Source: DASRHT01 sp035293765
GTDB lineage: Bacteria > Chloroflexota > Ktedonobacteria > Ktedonobacterales > Ktedonobacteraceae
DNA length: 64,000 nucleotides
Direction of reading: 5' to 3'
Assembly: GCA_035293765.1 (NCBI GenBank)
Contig: DATGMF010000035.1
Coordinates: 124,001 to 188,000 of the forward strand
The notes under the pieces were generated by a model. The model did not search any database, was not told where the DNA came from, and was given only the letters and a program-made list of their open reading frames with translations. A program made the translations under genes and the position numbers. This document shows, piece after piece, positions 1-8,603 of this stretch. Within the stretch, counting starts at the first letter, position 1. Each line of letters starts with the position of its first letter.

Positions 1-5
1 TCGAA

Positions 6-605
6 ATGCTCGATCTCGTGCTGCCCTGGGCTGCCGGCGTTTTCATGCCGCCTGCGTGTGACTGGAACTATGTTACTTGCCTGGGCTGCTCTCCTCAGGA
101 GGTGTTCGCCTTTGGCCTGCGTTCCATCGAAACCAAGCTGCGTCGAGCCGGTATAGAACCATCAGAGGTCAAGGCGCTGGTAAAGATTGGTTATGCAGAT
201 CCACCAATGGAGCAGGCTGACCGCCTTGTCAGCATGATCGAGGGTCACATTATTGGTACTGACGAGGAGCCATGCGTCAACGAGAAGTCTATGGATGCGC
301 TCTTCGTCAGCATGGCCTGTGTAGCGGATTGGACGCGGGCGCGACATCCACGCACTCCCTGCGCGATCCAGTGGGTTTTCGACGAAGCTGGGCCTCGCTA
401 CCTGGAACTGCGCCCCGGCGAAACACCACAGGTGGGCACTGGCAAGTGTGCGCAGGCGCGACTGACTCTGCATTGTAGCGCTGCCGATTGGATTCGCATT
501 GTTACGGGTCAGCTCAATCAACAGCGCGCCCTGTTCACGCGTCGGCTGCGTCCATCGGGTGATATGAAACTATTGCTTCGGCTTCCGCATATCCTCCCAG
601 CCTGA
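6..605 (+). CDS. SCP2 sterol-binding domain protein, 5' end possibly outside window
   Basis: The last 80 residues or so look like an SCP2 (sterol carrier protein 2) domain: a beta-rich stretch, then an ADW-IVTGQLN segment and a closing R-SGDM-LLLRLP helix, which is the usual SCP2 ending. Such domains bind lipids or acyl-CoA. The first 120 residues contain Cys residues and a helical part I do not recognise. The frame is open to the left edge (a Glu codon precedes the ATG), so the true start may lie before base 1 and this may be only the C-terminal part of a larger protein. It converges on the aldolase gene. Confidence 0.6.
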   Translation: MLDLVLPWAAGVFMPPACDWNYVTCLGCSPQEVFAFGLRSIETKLRRAGIEPSEVKALVKIGYADPPMEQADRLVSMIEGHIIGTDEEPCVNEKSMDALFVSMACVADWTRARHPRTPCAIQWVFDEAGPRYLELRPGETPQVGTGKCAQARLTLHCSAADWIRIVTGQLNQQRALFTRRLRPSGDMKLLLRLPHILPA

Positions 606-613
606 GGATTGCT

Positions 614-668
614 CCATTGCCTCTCCATTCTGCAAACGACTCTACTCGGGAGAATGAAGAGGCAATGG
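614..668. repeat. 18-bp inverted repeat, possible hairpin
   Basis: CCATTGCCTCTCCATTCT (614-631) pairs with AGAATGAAGAGGCAATGG (651-668) with one mismatch around a 19-nt loop. It lies between two convergent genes. No T-run follows on either strand, so it is not a textbook terminator, though it may still help end both transcripts. Confidence 0.6.
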
Positions 669-672
669 AAGA

Positions 673-738
673 TGCTGGTATCTCTGACATCACCATGAAC
701 GGTGTAATGGTAGCATGGAATGTGCCAGGATACCAGCA
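673..738. repeat. Second inverted repeat, 10-bp arms
   Basis: TGCTGGTATC (673-682) pairs perfectly with GATACCAGCA (729-738) across a 46-nt loop, directly after the 614-668 hairpin. An A-run follows on the plus strand, which reads as a T-run preceding the arm on the minus strand. Role unknown. Confidence 0.5.
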
Positions 739-759
739 CCTAACAAAAAAACCTGCCCG

Positions 760-1434
760 CTACCGTTTAGAGCCGAAGCGCCGCATATGCTCCTGCTCTT
801 TCTGCAAAGCTCCGGCTGGAAATGGCTTTTCGCCGCCGATGGTACGCGCGTCGAGGGTAAGCTGCGCTGCCTCTTCCATGATGATAATCAGTTGCGCGGT
901 CGCCAGCGCATCGCTACTGAACGCCAGCAGGCCATGATTTGCCAGCAGCACAGCGGGAACGGTGGGATGTTTTTGCAGCTGCTCCACAATATACGTCACC
1001 GCCTCCTCCGATCCGCGCGGCGCCCAATTTGCTACCGGAATATCCTCGGTAATGCCAAAGCGCAGGAACGCTTCGTATACACAGGGCAACGGCTGATGGG
1101 CGAGCGCAAAGCTAGTGGTGCGGGGCGAATGGGTATGAATGACGGCATTGACATCGCTGCGAACGCGATAGACGCACGAATGCATGCCCACAATCTCGCG
1201 GCTGGTCGCATCAATCGCGCCTTCCACCACCTCGCCATCGAAGGTGACGACCACGAGCTGTTCGGGCGTCAGGTGTGTCAGATGGCTAACGGACGTCAGC
1301 AGCATAAGATCGGTTCCAGGCAAGCGCGCGCTCATATTGCCATGCCCGCTATGAGACATTACGCCCGCCTGTCCGAGCCGTCGCGCTGCCTGCACAAGCT
1401 GTTCCCGCAATGCGCTGTAGCTGAGATTTGTCAT
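760..1434 (-). CDS. Class II aldolase/adducin family protein (fuculose-phosphate aldolase-like)
   Basis: At 224 residues it matches the length of zinc-dependent sugar-phosphate aldolases of the FucA/AraD/adducin fold. The metal site is visible: Glu80, His100 and His102 in an HTHSP motif, and His167 in NHGLL. These are spaced as in FucA (Glu73, His92, His94, His155) with an almost constant offset. It probably cleaves or epimerises a phosphorylated sugar acid or deoxy sugar; the sequence does not settle which. The ATG is preceded by AGGAGA at good spacing. Its neighbours are not sugar genes, so it gives no pathway hint. Confidence 0.85.
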   Translation of the reverse strand: MTNLSYSALREQLVQAARRLGQAGVMSHSGHGNMSARLPGTDLMLLTSVSHLTHLTPEQLVVVTFDGEVVEGAIDATSREIVGMHSCVYRVRSDVNAVIHTHSPRTTSFALAHQPLPCVYEAFLRFGITEDIPVANWAPRGSEEAVTYIVEQLQKHPTVPAVLLANHGLLAFSSDALATAQLIIIMEEAAQLTLDARTIGGEKPFPAGALQKEQEHMRRFGSKR

Positions 1435-1470
1435 TATTCTCTCCTGAAAAATACTGATTGTACCTGCATA

Positions 1471-3426
1471 CTAACTGTACTCTTTCTTGCCAGTTTTTAC
1501 CATAGCCGTTCCTTTGGATTTGCTTCTAAATGTATACCATCCCTCATTTTCTGGTCCAAAAACCTCGGTCAGTACTTCCCAAACCATCTTAAATGCCAGG
1601 CGGTCACGTTCCTGATCTTCGATAATATCTGGTAGCCTCTCTTTAATACATCCTCCAATCCTTCCCCAGGGTGTGCCACGAGCCACATCCGCTCGGAAGT
1701 TAGCATCACTACGTAGAGACTCTATCACCTGGCGTTTATATACAGCCATTGCGTCAATGATTTGAATTTCTGGATGGTTGCCATCCTCAAGGGCCTCTTC
1801 TGCTGTTGGTATATTGTCAATGGCTTCGAAACTGGCAGCCAGCGCCTGTTGGTATTCCGCCTTGAGGTCCTGAGCGAAAGTTTTTGCGGCTGGCAGGTTG
1901 TAATGGGGATCGCGCACGGTATAGAGCTGTTCGAACGAAAGGGTGCGGATCGGAACGGGATAGGGTTTGCCTCCCACTGAGCTCCAGAAAACGCCCTGCC
2001 CCGGAATCGGTTCGTTGAGAAGAACGCTGAGGATGTCTCCGCTGAAGTGCGCGTTGGCGCGTTGCAGCGTTGTGAGATCGGCGGCAGAAAGCAGATGGAA
2101 GATGAACCAGTTGTCACCCTGACTGAGGATATCGACGGGAATGCTGCCAGGTTGCTGAGTGATCAGCAGAGAGCCCAGGTCGTATTTGCGTCCTTCTTTC
2201 ACCCAGGCAATGTAAGGTTCGGCGGCGCTGGAGCGTTCGTTAAGCACCGATTGCGCTTCCTCTACTACCGCGATGGTGGGGATCGTTTTAGGCTCGGCCT
2301 GCGTGAACTCCTCCTGGTTGCGATCAAAAATTCGCCGGAGAATCAGGCCGGAGAGGATCAGCGATTGCGAGCCACGCATGCGCGAAACATCAATAATGCA
2401 AAGTTTGCCCTGCGAGAGCGATCTGAAGAGCATGTCTATGAGCTGGCTGCTTTTGTCGTGCAACGTACTCACGATAGAGGCCATATTGCCACGCGCGGCT
2501 AATGCCTCGACCTCCTGTTTATTAGCCTCCAGGCCGATAATCTTGCCAATTTCGTCCAGCGATGCCTGATTTCCATCGTGGTCGATTAAGTTCACCAATC
2601 TCTCCCAGCCATCCTGATTCAACCCTTTGAGCTTACGCACATTTTGCTGCTCCTGCCTCTCGGGGCCAAGCGCGATGGCGATGACATCAGCCGGGCGAAA
2701 GCGCCTGATATCCAGTTTGATATCGCCCGCGACGAAGGAGCTATAGAAATCGCCAGGCCCCTTACGAGAGGTGAAGACGACAAGCTTATCCTGAAGTTCG
2801 GGGACGTCGCAGAGTCCGGGGCGGTCTTTATCATCCGGCCAGAAATATTCGCCATCTGGATCGAAAATAATGGTACCGACCGGAACTTTTTTCCCTTTGC
2901 GCTTGGTAACGGTAGGCGTCTCTTTATAAAGGGTGCTGAAAAGCAGTTTATTGAGGTTTGATTTCCCAAAGCCCGCGCGGGCGAAAATGAAAGAGCGTCG
3001 CGAAACCAGGCTCTCTACCGGGAAGCGGACAAGGATTTCAGGCGCTTTAAGCTGCATCCATTCTTCTTTCACCAGCCCATCATTCTTGCCAGGAGTGTGA
3101 TCGTCCTGGGCGTAGATGTATTCCCCCAGCGCGAAATGCCCAATTACGGCCCCGTCGATATTATGTCCCACGATCTCGCGTAAAATCTCGCCAGAAGGAA
3201 AGGCTACGGGGCTGCCAACATGCGGCAATCGGCGGTGGGATGCGATGAATTGTAGCTGCTCGCCAGCTCCCTTACGCAGCACGCCAAGCACGCGAATATT
3301 CACCCGGTACTTGAGATAGTCTTCGCGCAGATCGTCGGGAATCTGACGATTCTCGCGCAAGGCCCGGATGTTAAATTCCTCGCCATAGCCGGAAGCCAGT
3401 TTGCCTTCTGACGAAAAGGGGCTCAT
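1471..3426 (-). CDS. HerA-like ATP-binding protein (DUF87, FtsK/HerA superfamily)
   Basis: About 651 residues. A beta-rich HAS-barrel-like N-terminal part comes first, then a Walker A motif (ARAGFGKSN, about residue 150) and a Walker B-type VVEEAQ near residue 390, as in HerA/VirB4-type hexameric DNA translocases. Such proteins pump or unwind DNA, usually with a NurA-type or other nuclease, but none is visible next to it. I chose ATG 3426; a GTG two codons earlier (3432) is possible. The gene starts 15 nt after a small membrane-protein gene on the same strand and probably shares its transcript. An ISL3 transposase follows upstream. Partner and role are unknown. Confidence 0.8.
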   Translation of the reverse strand: MSPFSSEGKLASGYGEEFNIRALRENRQIPDDLREDYLKYRVNIRVLGVLRKGAGEQLQFIASHRRLPHVGSPVAFPSGEILREIVGHNIDGAVIGHFALGEYIYAQDDHTPGKNDGLVKEEWMQLKAPEILVRFPVESLVSRRSFIFARAGFGKSNLNKLLFSTLYKETPTVTKRKGKKVPVGTIIFDPDGEYFWPDDKDRPGLCDVPELQDKLVVFTSRKGPGDFYSSFVAGDIKLDIRRFRPADVIAIALGPERQEQQNVRKLKGLNQDGWERLVNLIDHDGNQASLDEIGKIIGLEANKQEVEALAARGNMASIVSTLHDKSSQLIDMLFRSLSQGKLCIIDVSRMRGSQSLILSGLILRRIFDRNQEEFTQAEPKTIPTIAVVEEAQSVLNERSSAAEPYIAWVKEGRKYDLGSLLITQQPGSIPVDILSQGDNWFIFHLLSAADLTTLQRANAHFSGDILSVLLNEPIPGQGVFWSSVGGKPYPVPIRTLSFEQLYTVRDPHYNLPAAKTFAQDLKAEYQQALAASFEAIDNIPTAEEALEDGNHPEIQIIDAMAVYKRQVIESLRSDANFRADVARGTPWGRIGGCIKERLPDIIEDQERDRLAFKMVWEVLTEVFGPENEGWYTFRSKSKGTAMVKTGKKEYS

Positions 3427-3441
3427 GTCCACTTTTGGGGC

Positions 3442-3981
3442 TCACGGCTCGCTTCCTTCTTTTGGAATCGGGCTTGAAAGTCTTGCGGAATGGGAGGCTG
3501 TCAGCGGTGTTGAAGAAGGAGCAACTCGCTTGAGCTGCTGATCGACATACTGCACAAACGATGAGCCAAAAGATTGCTTGACACAACTCCAATGATAGGC
3601 AAAACCGTTCTCAAGGATGAACTGGTCAAGGCCAGTCCTCCATGAGGAATAGTCCGCGTCATCAAATTGCTTCTCGCTCCAGTGATGATAGGTTTCCGCA
3701 TAGATATTTAATGTATACATGAACAGCCTTTGATATCGCCACAACTGGACCTCACTGAGAGCCTCAGGGGTTTTTGTTCCCTGAAGCCAGAGCTCCGCGA
3801 GGTGTTCATCTTGGGCAAGCTGTAATTGCCAGGGACCTGCTCGTTCTGTTTGTCTCTGCGAATTCGCCGTTCGCGTGAGTCGTACAGCTTCTCGGAGTTG
3901 ATACCAAATGAAGCCGAGAGAAACAGCAACGAAAATCGTTTGGACAATCGTAGCGATGCCTACCCAATCGTTGAGCGTCAT
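3442..3981 (-). CDS. Small single-pass membrane protein of unknown function
   Basis: 179 residues with one N-terminal hydrophobic segment (about residues 8-28, WVGIATIVQTIFVAVSLGF), then a soluble, Trp- and Tyr-rich helical domain. The layout resembles DUF6082-type proteins, but I cannot assign it firmly. AGAGG stands 8 nt before the ATG. It is cotranscribed with the HerA-like gene (15-nt gap), so the two may act together at the membrane; that is inference. Confidence 0.6.
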   Translation of the reverse strand: MTLNDWVGIATIVQTIFVAVSLGFIWYQLREAVRLTRTANSQRQTERAGPWQLQLAQDEHLAELWLQGTKTPEALSEVQLWRYQRLFMYTLNIYAETYHHWSEKQFDDADYSSWRTGLDQFILENGFAYHWSCVKQSFGSSFVQYVDQQLKRVAPSSTPLTASHSARLSSPIPKEGSEP

Positions 3982-3998
3982 GACTCATTCCTCTCTTG

Positions 3999-4024
3999 TA
4001 TCTGCATGAGAAGTATCTGCATGA
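3999..4024. repeat. Direct repeat TATCTGCATGA x2
   Basis: TATCTGCATGA occurs at 3999-4009 and 4014-4024, separated by GAAG, just upstream of the small membrane-protein gene on the minus strand. It could be a regulatory site or a slippage duplication. Confidence 0.5.
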
Positions 4025-4099
4025 AAAAGAGCATAACCAGTCTTAAATGTATAGACGTAAGAAAGTGATCCCAGCAAAATATGGAACTTCTCAGCTTCG

Positions 4100-5719
4100 T
4101 TACAGCGCATGAAGCACACGTTTGCGCAGGAGAGGGAAACCTGCTCGGCCATAGCCTTGCCTTTTGATCAGTTTCAGCTTGGTGACATGACCTTCCACCA
4201 TCCCGTTATTGATCGACCAGGTGAGCCCAGCTTTTACAGCTTCTTTATCTTTCTCTATCCCAGAAGCGAACGACCGAAGTTCTGGGAGATTGCTCTCGGC
4301 CACTTGAGCGAGCCAGGCATCTAAGCGTTCTCCCTCACGCTGGTGAACCATTTTCAGGAAGTCTTGAACGAGATCATACGCTTTTTTGAGGGAGATGCTC
4401 GCCTGACAGAAGGCTGCAAGGTCCTCCTGTTCCACTTCATCCAGGACTTTAGGAGGACGAACAAACAACCAGACGGCGGTGTTGGCAGAGAACTTCTTGA
4501 GACGATGAAGAGGAACTTCTGCCTTGACTTCTGCCAGTTTGAGGGTTTTCAGGTAGCGATAGACACTCCGATCTGATCCGCTGTAGCCTTGCTCCTTGAT
4601 TTCTTTCCAGAGGGTGAGACCATTGTGCTCGCCTTCTTGCCACCGCTTGAGGACATAGGGGGCAAATGAGTCAAAGGAGCTCTGTTTTTTGCGTCGTTTC
4701 CTGGCTTCTGGAAAGGTTCCTTGCTTGAGCCAGTCTCGAACGGTTCGATCAGAGAGGCCAACCAGCTTGGCAATCTTCTGCGACCCCATTCCTTGCTCAT
4801 GCAACGCGACGACTTGTTGGTAGCGTGCATAGCGTCCAGACCGTCGCGCCAGTCGAGCTTTCTCGACATGGGCTGGTTCTAGAGGTCGCCATTCTTCGAT
4901 GGAGATTACCGACTTCGTGGGAGCATCGACGTGGACGTCTTTTGCTTTGAGCTCCTCCAGAAGCTTTGCATGGTAGCGCGCTAAGAGCAGTTGCGTGGCT
5001 TCTGTTAAATTTTTCACCACATGAAAACGGTCCGCACACTGGGTGGCCTGGGGCGCGCCAAGAGAAGCTGCCTTGGCATATTCGCTGCCACGATCTCGGC
5101 TCACGACGGTAATGTCTGGATGCTGTCTCATCCAAGCTGCCGAGGTTTCTGCCTGACGATCAGGTAAGAGATCGACCACTCGTCTGCTCTCAAGATTCAC
5201 GAGGATGGTGCCGAAGCGGTAGCCGCGCCGAAATGAGAAATCGTCTATGCCTAAAAAGAGCACCGAGCCTGTCAAGCTATCTGGCAGAGCCATAATGCGG
5301 CGTAGGATGGCCTGACGAGAAGTCTGTAACCCCAAGCGAGCTGCAAGCCTGGCGCCCCCTTCCCCGCAGGTGGAGAGCCCAATGGAGGTAATTTGCTGAC
5401 AGAAGCGGATAGTGGTTCTTGCCCACGGTTCCACAAAGTCTGGGAGCCGTTCGGCAAAGACTTTTCGCTCGCAGTACGAATTGCGACAGGAGAATTTGCG
5501 AACGGTCAGGAGCAGTCGGACACGCCGACCTGCACAAGGCACATCACGTAAGGTCCGCTGATAATGACAGTGGAGAGACGTGGATGGCTGAGTACACAGG
5601 GGACAACACGACGTGGGAGTCGCCGTCGCAACTGCAATGACCAACTCGTTTTCGCTGGTCTGGATCTGTTCAATGCGCATCCCTTCGGGCAAAGCAAGCA
5701 GACAAGCCCCTTCCATCAC
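4100..5719 (-). CDS. ISL3 family transposase
   Basis: 539 residues, full length for ISL3. The N-terminus has the Cys-rich zinc finger (CCPLC and later Cys pairs). The DDE catalytic core shows Asp in GIDDFSFRRG, Asp in SRDRGSEY, and Glu in the NNGMVEGHVTKLK motif, followed by KRQGYGRAGF near the end. An extra helix-turn-helix-like stretch (IAKLVGLSDRTVRDWL) interrupts the core, as in many ISL3 members. No frameshift or stop is seen, so the enzyme looks intact. It separates the HerA pair from the chitinase gene. Confidence 0.93.
   Translation of the reverse strand: MMEGACLLALPEGMRIEQIQTSENELVIAVATATPTSCCPLCTQPSTSLHCHYQRTLRDVPCAGRRVRLLLTVRKFSCRNSYCERKVFAERLPDFVEPWARTTIRFCQQITSIGLSTCGEGGARLAARLGLQTSRQAILRRIMALPDSLTGSVLFLGIDDFSFRRGYRFGTILVNLESRRVVDLLPDRQAETSAAWMRQHPDITVVSRDRGSEYAKAASLGAPQATQCADRFHVVKNLTEATQLLLARYHAKLLEELKAKDVHVDAPTKSVISIEEWRPLEPAHVEKARLARRSGRYARYQQVVALHEQGMGSQKIAKLVGLSDRTVRDWLKQGTFPEARKRRKKQSSFDSFAPYVLKRWQEGEHNGLTLWKEIKEQGYSGSDRSVYRYLKTLKLAEVKAEVPLHRLKKFSANTAVWLFVRPPKVLDEVEQEDLAAFCQASISLKKAYDLVQDFLKMVHQREGERLDAWLAQVAESNLPELRSFASGIEKDKEAVKAGLTWSINNGMVEGHVTKLKLIKRQGYGRAGFPLLRKRVLHAL
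4100..5719 (-). mobile_element. ISL3-type insertion sequence, ends not resolved
   Basis: The span given is only the transposase gene. I compared 3985-4110 with the reverse complement of 5720-5940 and found no convincing terminal inverted repeat or target duplication. A GGCTCTTGG-like start, read inward near 5835-5845 on the minus strand, could be one end, but no partner is visible on the other side. The element may have lost one terminus. Confidence 0.6.
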
Positions 5720-5940
5720 ACCCTCACTTATGGCTAAACAACACGCTTTGCATACATTCCTCTAGAAGAGACTCTATCATTGTCTGTCAATCTATCGTGT
5801 ATACAGGGCAAGCGAGGACTAAGCCCCTGAAGTGGCCAAGAGCCGAGAGAATCTGTAACGAGAGGTAGGAGGGTGAGCGGATTTCCGCCCCCCCCGTTTT
5901 GTTGATGACTGTTCAAATCGAGGCTACGATCAATTTCGCG

Positions 5941-7470
5941 CTACGGTAACGTGTTCAGGTGCGGTCGCACGGTGCCGGAGAAGTTGTTGCCGTTGGAGGC
6001 GTCCCAGTTGATCGACCACGTCATCGCGCCGCGGATGCCAGGCCAGGTGGTCGGCGGCTTGAAGGTGCCGCAGTTATTGCCGGTCGCCAGACAATCAAGT
6101 GCGGCATTGACGACCGATGGATCGACGACGCCACCGCCCGCCGCCGAACTTGACGCGGGCAGGCCGATGCCAACCTGATCGGGGCGCAGGCCGTTTTCTA
6201 GCTGAATGCAGGCCAGGGCCGTGATGAAGTTCTCGGTTCCCTCGGCGTAGACCTGGCTATCGCAGCCAAGCATGGTGCCGGAGTTGTAGTACTGCATGTT
6301 GACGATGGTAAGAATGTTTTTGATGTTCAGGGCAAGCTGGAAGTAGCCGTCGCCGGTCGATTGCATGTCGATGGTCTGTGGGGCGAGCGTGATAATCAGG
6401 CTGGAGCCCGCTTTAGCCGATAGCTGCTGGAGCGCGCTGGTCATCGCCGATGGATTGATGCCGTTCTCCAGATCGATATCGACGCCGTCAAAGCCGAAGC
6501 TTGTCATCAGCCCGAAGACGCTGTTGGCGAAGTTGGTCGCGCTGGTCGAGTCGGAAACGCTAATGGTGCCGTTCTGACCGCCGACGGAGATGATGACTTT
6601 CTTGCCGCGCGAGTGCATCGTAGCAATGTCGCTCTTGAACTGCGCATCGGTATAGCCACCGAGCGCGGATGAGAGGCCAGAGTCTACACTGAACGTCACT
6701 GCGCCCGCGTTGTTCGGATCGGCATTGGCGAAGGCGACGGCGACGATGTCGAAGTTGGAGTTGACATCGGTCAGCCGCAGCGGCGTCGCCCCGTTGGTAA
6801 AGTCCTGCCAGTAGCCAGTCAGCAGGTGTTTGGGCAGTCCCCCGCCGCATGATGGGCATGGCGTGGGTGTGGGCATCGGGGTGGCAGTTGGCTGAGGCGT
6901 GGGCGTCGGTGGAGTATTGGTCGGTGTGGGCGTGGGGGTATTGGTGGGCACAGGGGTCGGTGTGCTTGAGCCTGCCGGACCGCTCAAAACGATATCATCA
7001 ACATCGACGCTACCCTGCGCGTACCAACCATGCACAAAGATGGTAATGCTGGTCGCCGAGGCAGCTGTGGTGAATGGGACTGTGAGCTGAGTATAACTCG
7101 TGCTGGTGGTCCAGGTGCTGCTGCCGTTAAGGACGCCAATGTAGGCAAAGGGGCCGTTAAGGAAGCCACTGAGCGTATAGGCGGTGTTGGGCTGGACGCT
7201 AATCGTTTGTGTACACTGACCTGTGGTCGAACTGGTGGGATTCATTTGCAGAGCAAACGATCCGCTATGGACCGGACTGCTTACGACCGCATCCCCGGCA
7301 TCACAACTCCAGCTACTGAGATTCCCGGTCTCAAAACCTGCATTGCTGACCAGATTGCTGGTGGCAAGGGCGTTTGAGGTCCGATTAGAAAGAAAAATTG
7401 TACCAAGACTTCCAATGATCAATATCATGGTGATAGCGGTAAGCATGAGAAGACGCGAAGAACGCAGCAT
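5941..7470 (-). CDS. Secreted GH18 chitinase with carbohydrate-binding module
   Basis: 509 residues in this model. An N-terminal hydrophobic signal or anchor (about 6-30) comes first, then a beta-sandwich module (about 38-165, starting LVSNAGFETG as in CBM4/9-like modules). A Pro/Thr linker (about 168-205) and a GH18 catalytic barrel follow. The GH18 signature DGVDIDLE is complete at about residues 328-335; its last Glu is the proton donor. It should hydrolyse chitin or a related beta-1,4-GlcNAc polymer outside the cell. I chose ATG 7470 because AAGGAGAG lies 6 nt upstream; the longer frame from 7503 has no such site. It is monocistronic with its own promoter at 7616-7644. Confidence 0.9.
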   Translation of the reverse strand: MLRSSRLLMLTAITMILIIGSLGTIFLSNRTSNALATSNLVSNAGFETGNLSSWSCDAGDAVVSSPVHSGSFALQMNPTSSTTGQCTQTISVQPNTAYTLSGFLNGPFAYIGVLNGSSTWTTSTSYTQLTVPFTTAASATSITIFVHGWYAQGSVDVDDIVLSGPAGSSTPTPVPTNTPTPTPTNTPPTPTPQPTATPMPTPTPCPSCGGGLPKHLLTGYWQDFTNGATPLRLTDVNSNFDIVAVAFANADPNNAGAVTFSVDSGLSSALGGYTDAQFKSDIATMHSRGKKVIISVGGQNGTISVSDSTSATNFANSVFGLMTSFGFDGVDIDLENGINPSAMTSALQQLSAKAGSSLIITLAPQTIDMQSTGDGYFQLALNIKNILTIVNMQYYNSGTMLGCDSQVYAEGTENFITALACIQLENGLRPDQVGIGLPASSSAAGGGVVDPSVVNAALDCLATGNNCGTFKPPTTWPGIRGAMTWSINWDASNGNNFSGTVRPHLNTLP

Positions 7471-7525
7471 GGTAGCTCTCCTTGCAGCCATGTGCTCAAC
7501 CATCCCGACAAGGGCGTGGCTGATC

Positions 7526-7547
7526 TATGCTATGGCACAATAGCATA
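7526..7547 (-). other. Perfect 8-bp hairpin in chitinase leader
   Basis: TATGCTAT and ATAGCATA flank a 6-nt loop in the 5' untranslated region of the chitinase mRNA, between promoter 7616-7644 and start 7470. It could stabilise the message or bind a regulator. Confidence 0.5.
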
Positions 7548-7615
7548 CGATATACGGTATTGACGAAATCACCTCTATCTATCGGTCGGACTCGTAACGA
7601 GCGGTTCTAGACATA

Positions 7616-7644
7616 ATCATAGAGGATCGTGGTATTATTGTCAA
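7616..7644 (-). promoter_or_regulatory. Sigma-A-type promoter for the chitinase gene
   Basis: On the minus strand TTGACA (7644-7639) and TATGAT (7621-7616) are separated by exactly 17 nt. The match to the -35/-10 consensus is very good. It would give a leader of about 140 nt. Confidence 0.7.
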
Positions 7645-7699
7645 GATGTCTATACCACTAAATGCAGGAAAAAGTTGCAATCATGAGGAAAATAGCGTA

Positions 7700-8488
7700 T
7701 TACCGCCCTTGCCAGTTCGGTTTGCGCTTCTCCAGATAGGCCCGCACTCCTTCGGCGAAATCCGCGCTACCGTAGATGCGTGCCACTACGGCGTCGAAAT
7801 CGATAGCCTCTGCCGCCGCGTTCAGCCGCTTTTGCGCTTCTTTCGTGGCCCAGATTGTGAGGGGAGCGAGCGAGCTGATTTGTTGGGCAACTTCGGTTAC
7901 GCGGGTCATGAGCTGCTCTTCATCGACTATCGCGGTCAGAAAGCCACATTGCGCGGCGTCAGCGGCGGTGAGTAAGCGTCCGGTGAAAAGCATTTCTTTG
8001 GTACGCATTGCGCCAAAAGCATTGACAAGATGCTGGTAGTTTTTATGTGTGATGCAGTTGCCCAGCGTGCGCGCTATCGGGACGCCGAAGCGAGCGGCAG
8101 GAGTGGCGTAACGCAGATCGCAAGCTGTGGCAATGACAATGCCAGCGCCGACAGCATACCCGTGAATTGCTGCGATGGTTGGCTTAGTGATAGTGTAGAG
8201 GCGCTCGACGATGGCTTCCATCGTATGCTCGTAAGCAACGCCGTCTTCGCCGGTAAAGCCTTGAAATTGCTGAATATCGGTCCCGGCTGCGAACGCCTTG
8301 CCCTCTCCACGGATAATGAGGGCACGAACGGTATCGTCGGCTTCGAGCTTCTCAAGATGTTTTTCCATCTGCTGATACATCGTCCATGTGAGTGCGTTGA
8401 GCGCGGTGGGACGAGATAAGGTAAGGATGGCTATCTGGCCGTTTTGTTCGAGCAGCACGGCTCCTGCATCGGCGTTTTCGGTTGACAT
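7700..8488 (-). CDS. Enoyl-CoA hydratase/isomerase (crotonase) family protein
   Basis: 262 residues with the crotonase fold. The CoA and oxyanion-hole regions are seen (AFAAGTDIQQF, HGYAVGAGIVIATACDLRYA). However, the two acid residues of true hydratases are absent: the first Glu position reads Val (GAGIVIA) and the second reads Ile (FGVPIARTLG). It is therefore unlikely to be a standard enoyl-CoA hydratase. An isomerase, hydrolase or decarboxylase-type reaction on an acyl-CoA is more plausible. The C-terminal EKRKPNWQG is typical of the family. It is divergent from the CoA-transferase gene, and GGGGGAA precedes the ATG. Confidence 0.85.
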   Translation of the reverse strand: MSTENADAGAVLLEQNGQIAILTLSRPTALNALTWTMYQQMEKHLEKLEADDTVRALIIRGEGKAFAAGTDIQQFQGFTGEDGVAYEHTMEAIVERLYTITKPTIAAIHGYAVGAGIVIATACDLRYATPAARFGVPIARTLGNCITHKNYQHLVNAFGAMRTKEMLFTGRLLTAADAAQCGFLTAIVDEEQLMTRVTEVAQQISSLAPLTIWATKEAQKRLNAAAEAIDFDAVVARIYGSADFAEGVRAYLEKRKPNWQGR

Positions 8489-8603
8489 TCAGTTCCCCCG
8501 CTTTGTATAGTTTTATCTGATCTGGATAGAACTATTTTAGAGTATCATATATGGCGAGATGACAGTCCAGACATACGTATCTATCAGGGAAAGAGAGCAG
8601 AGT

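Noticed and set aside
715..1635. 306-codon open frame on the plus strand across the aldolase gene
   Set aside because: It is antisense to a well-supported aldolase and has no recognisable domain; its composition follows the codon structure of the other strand.
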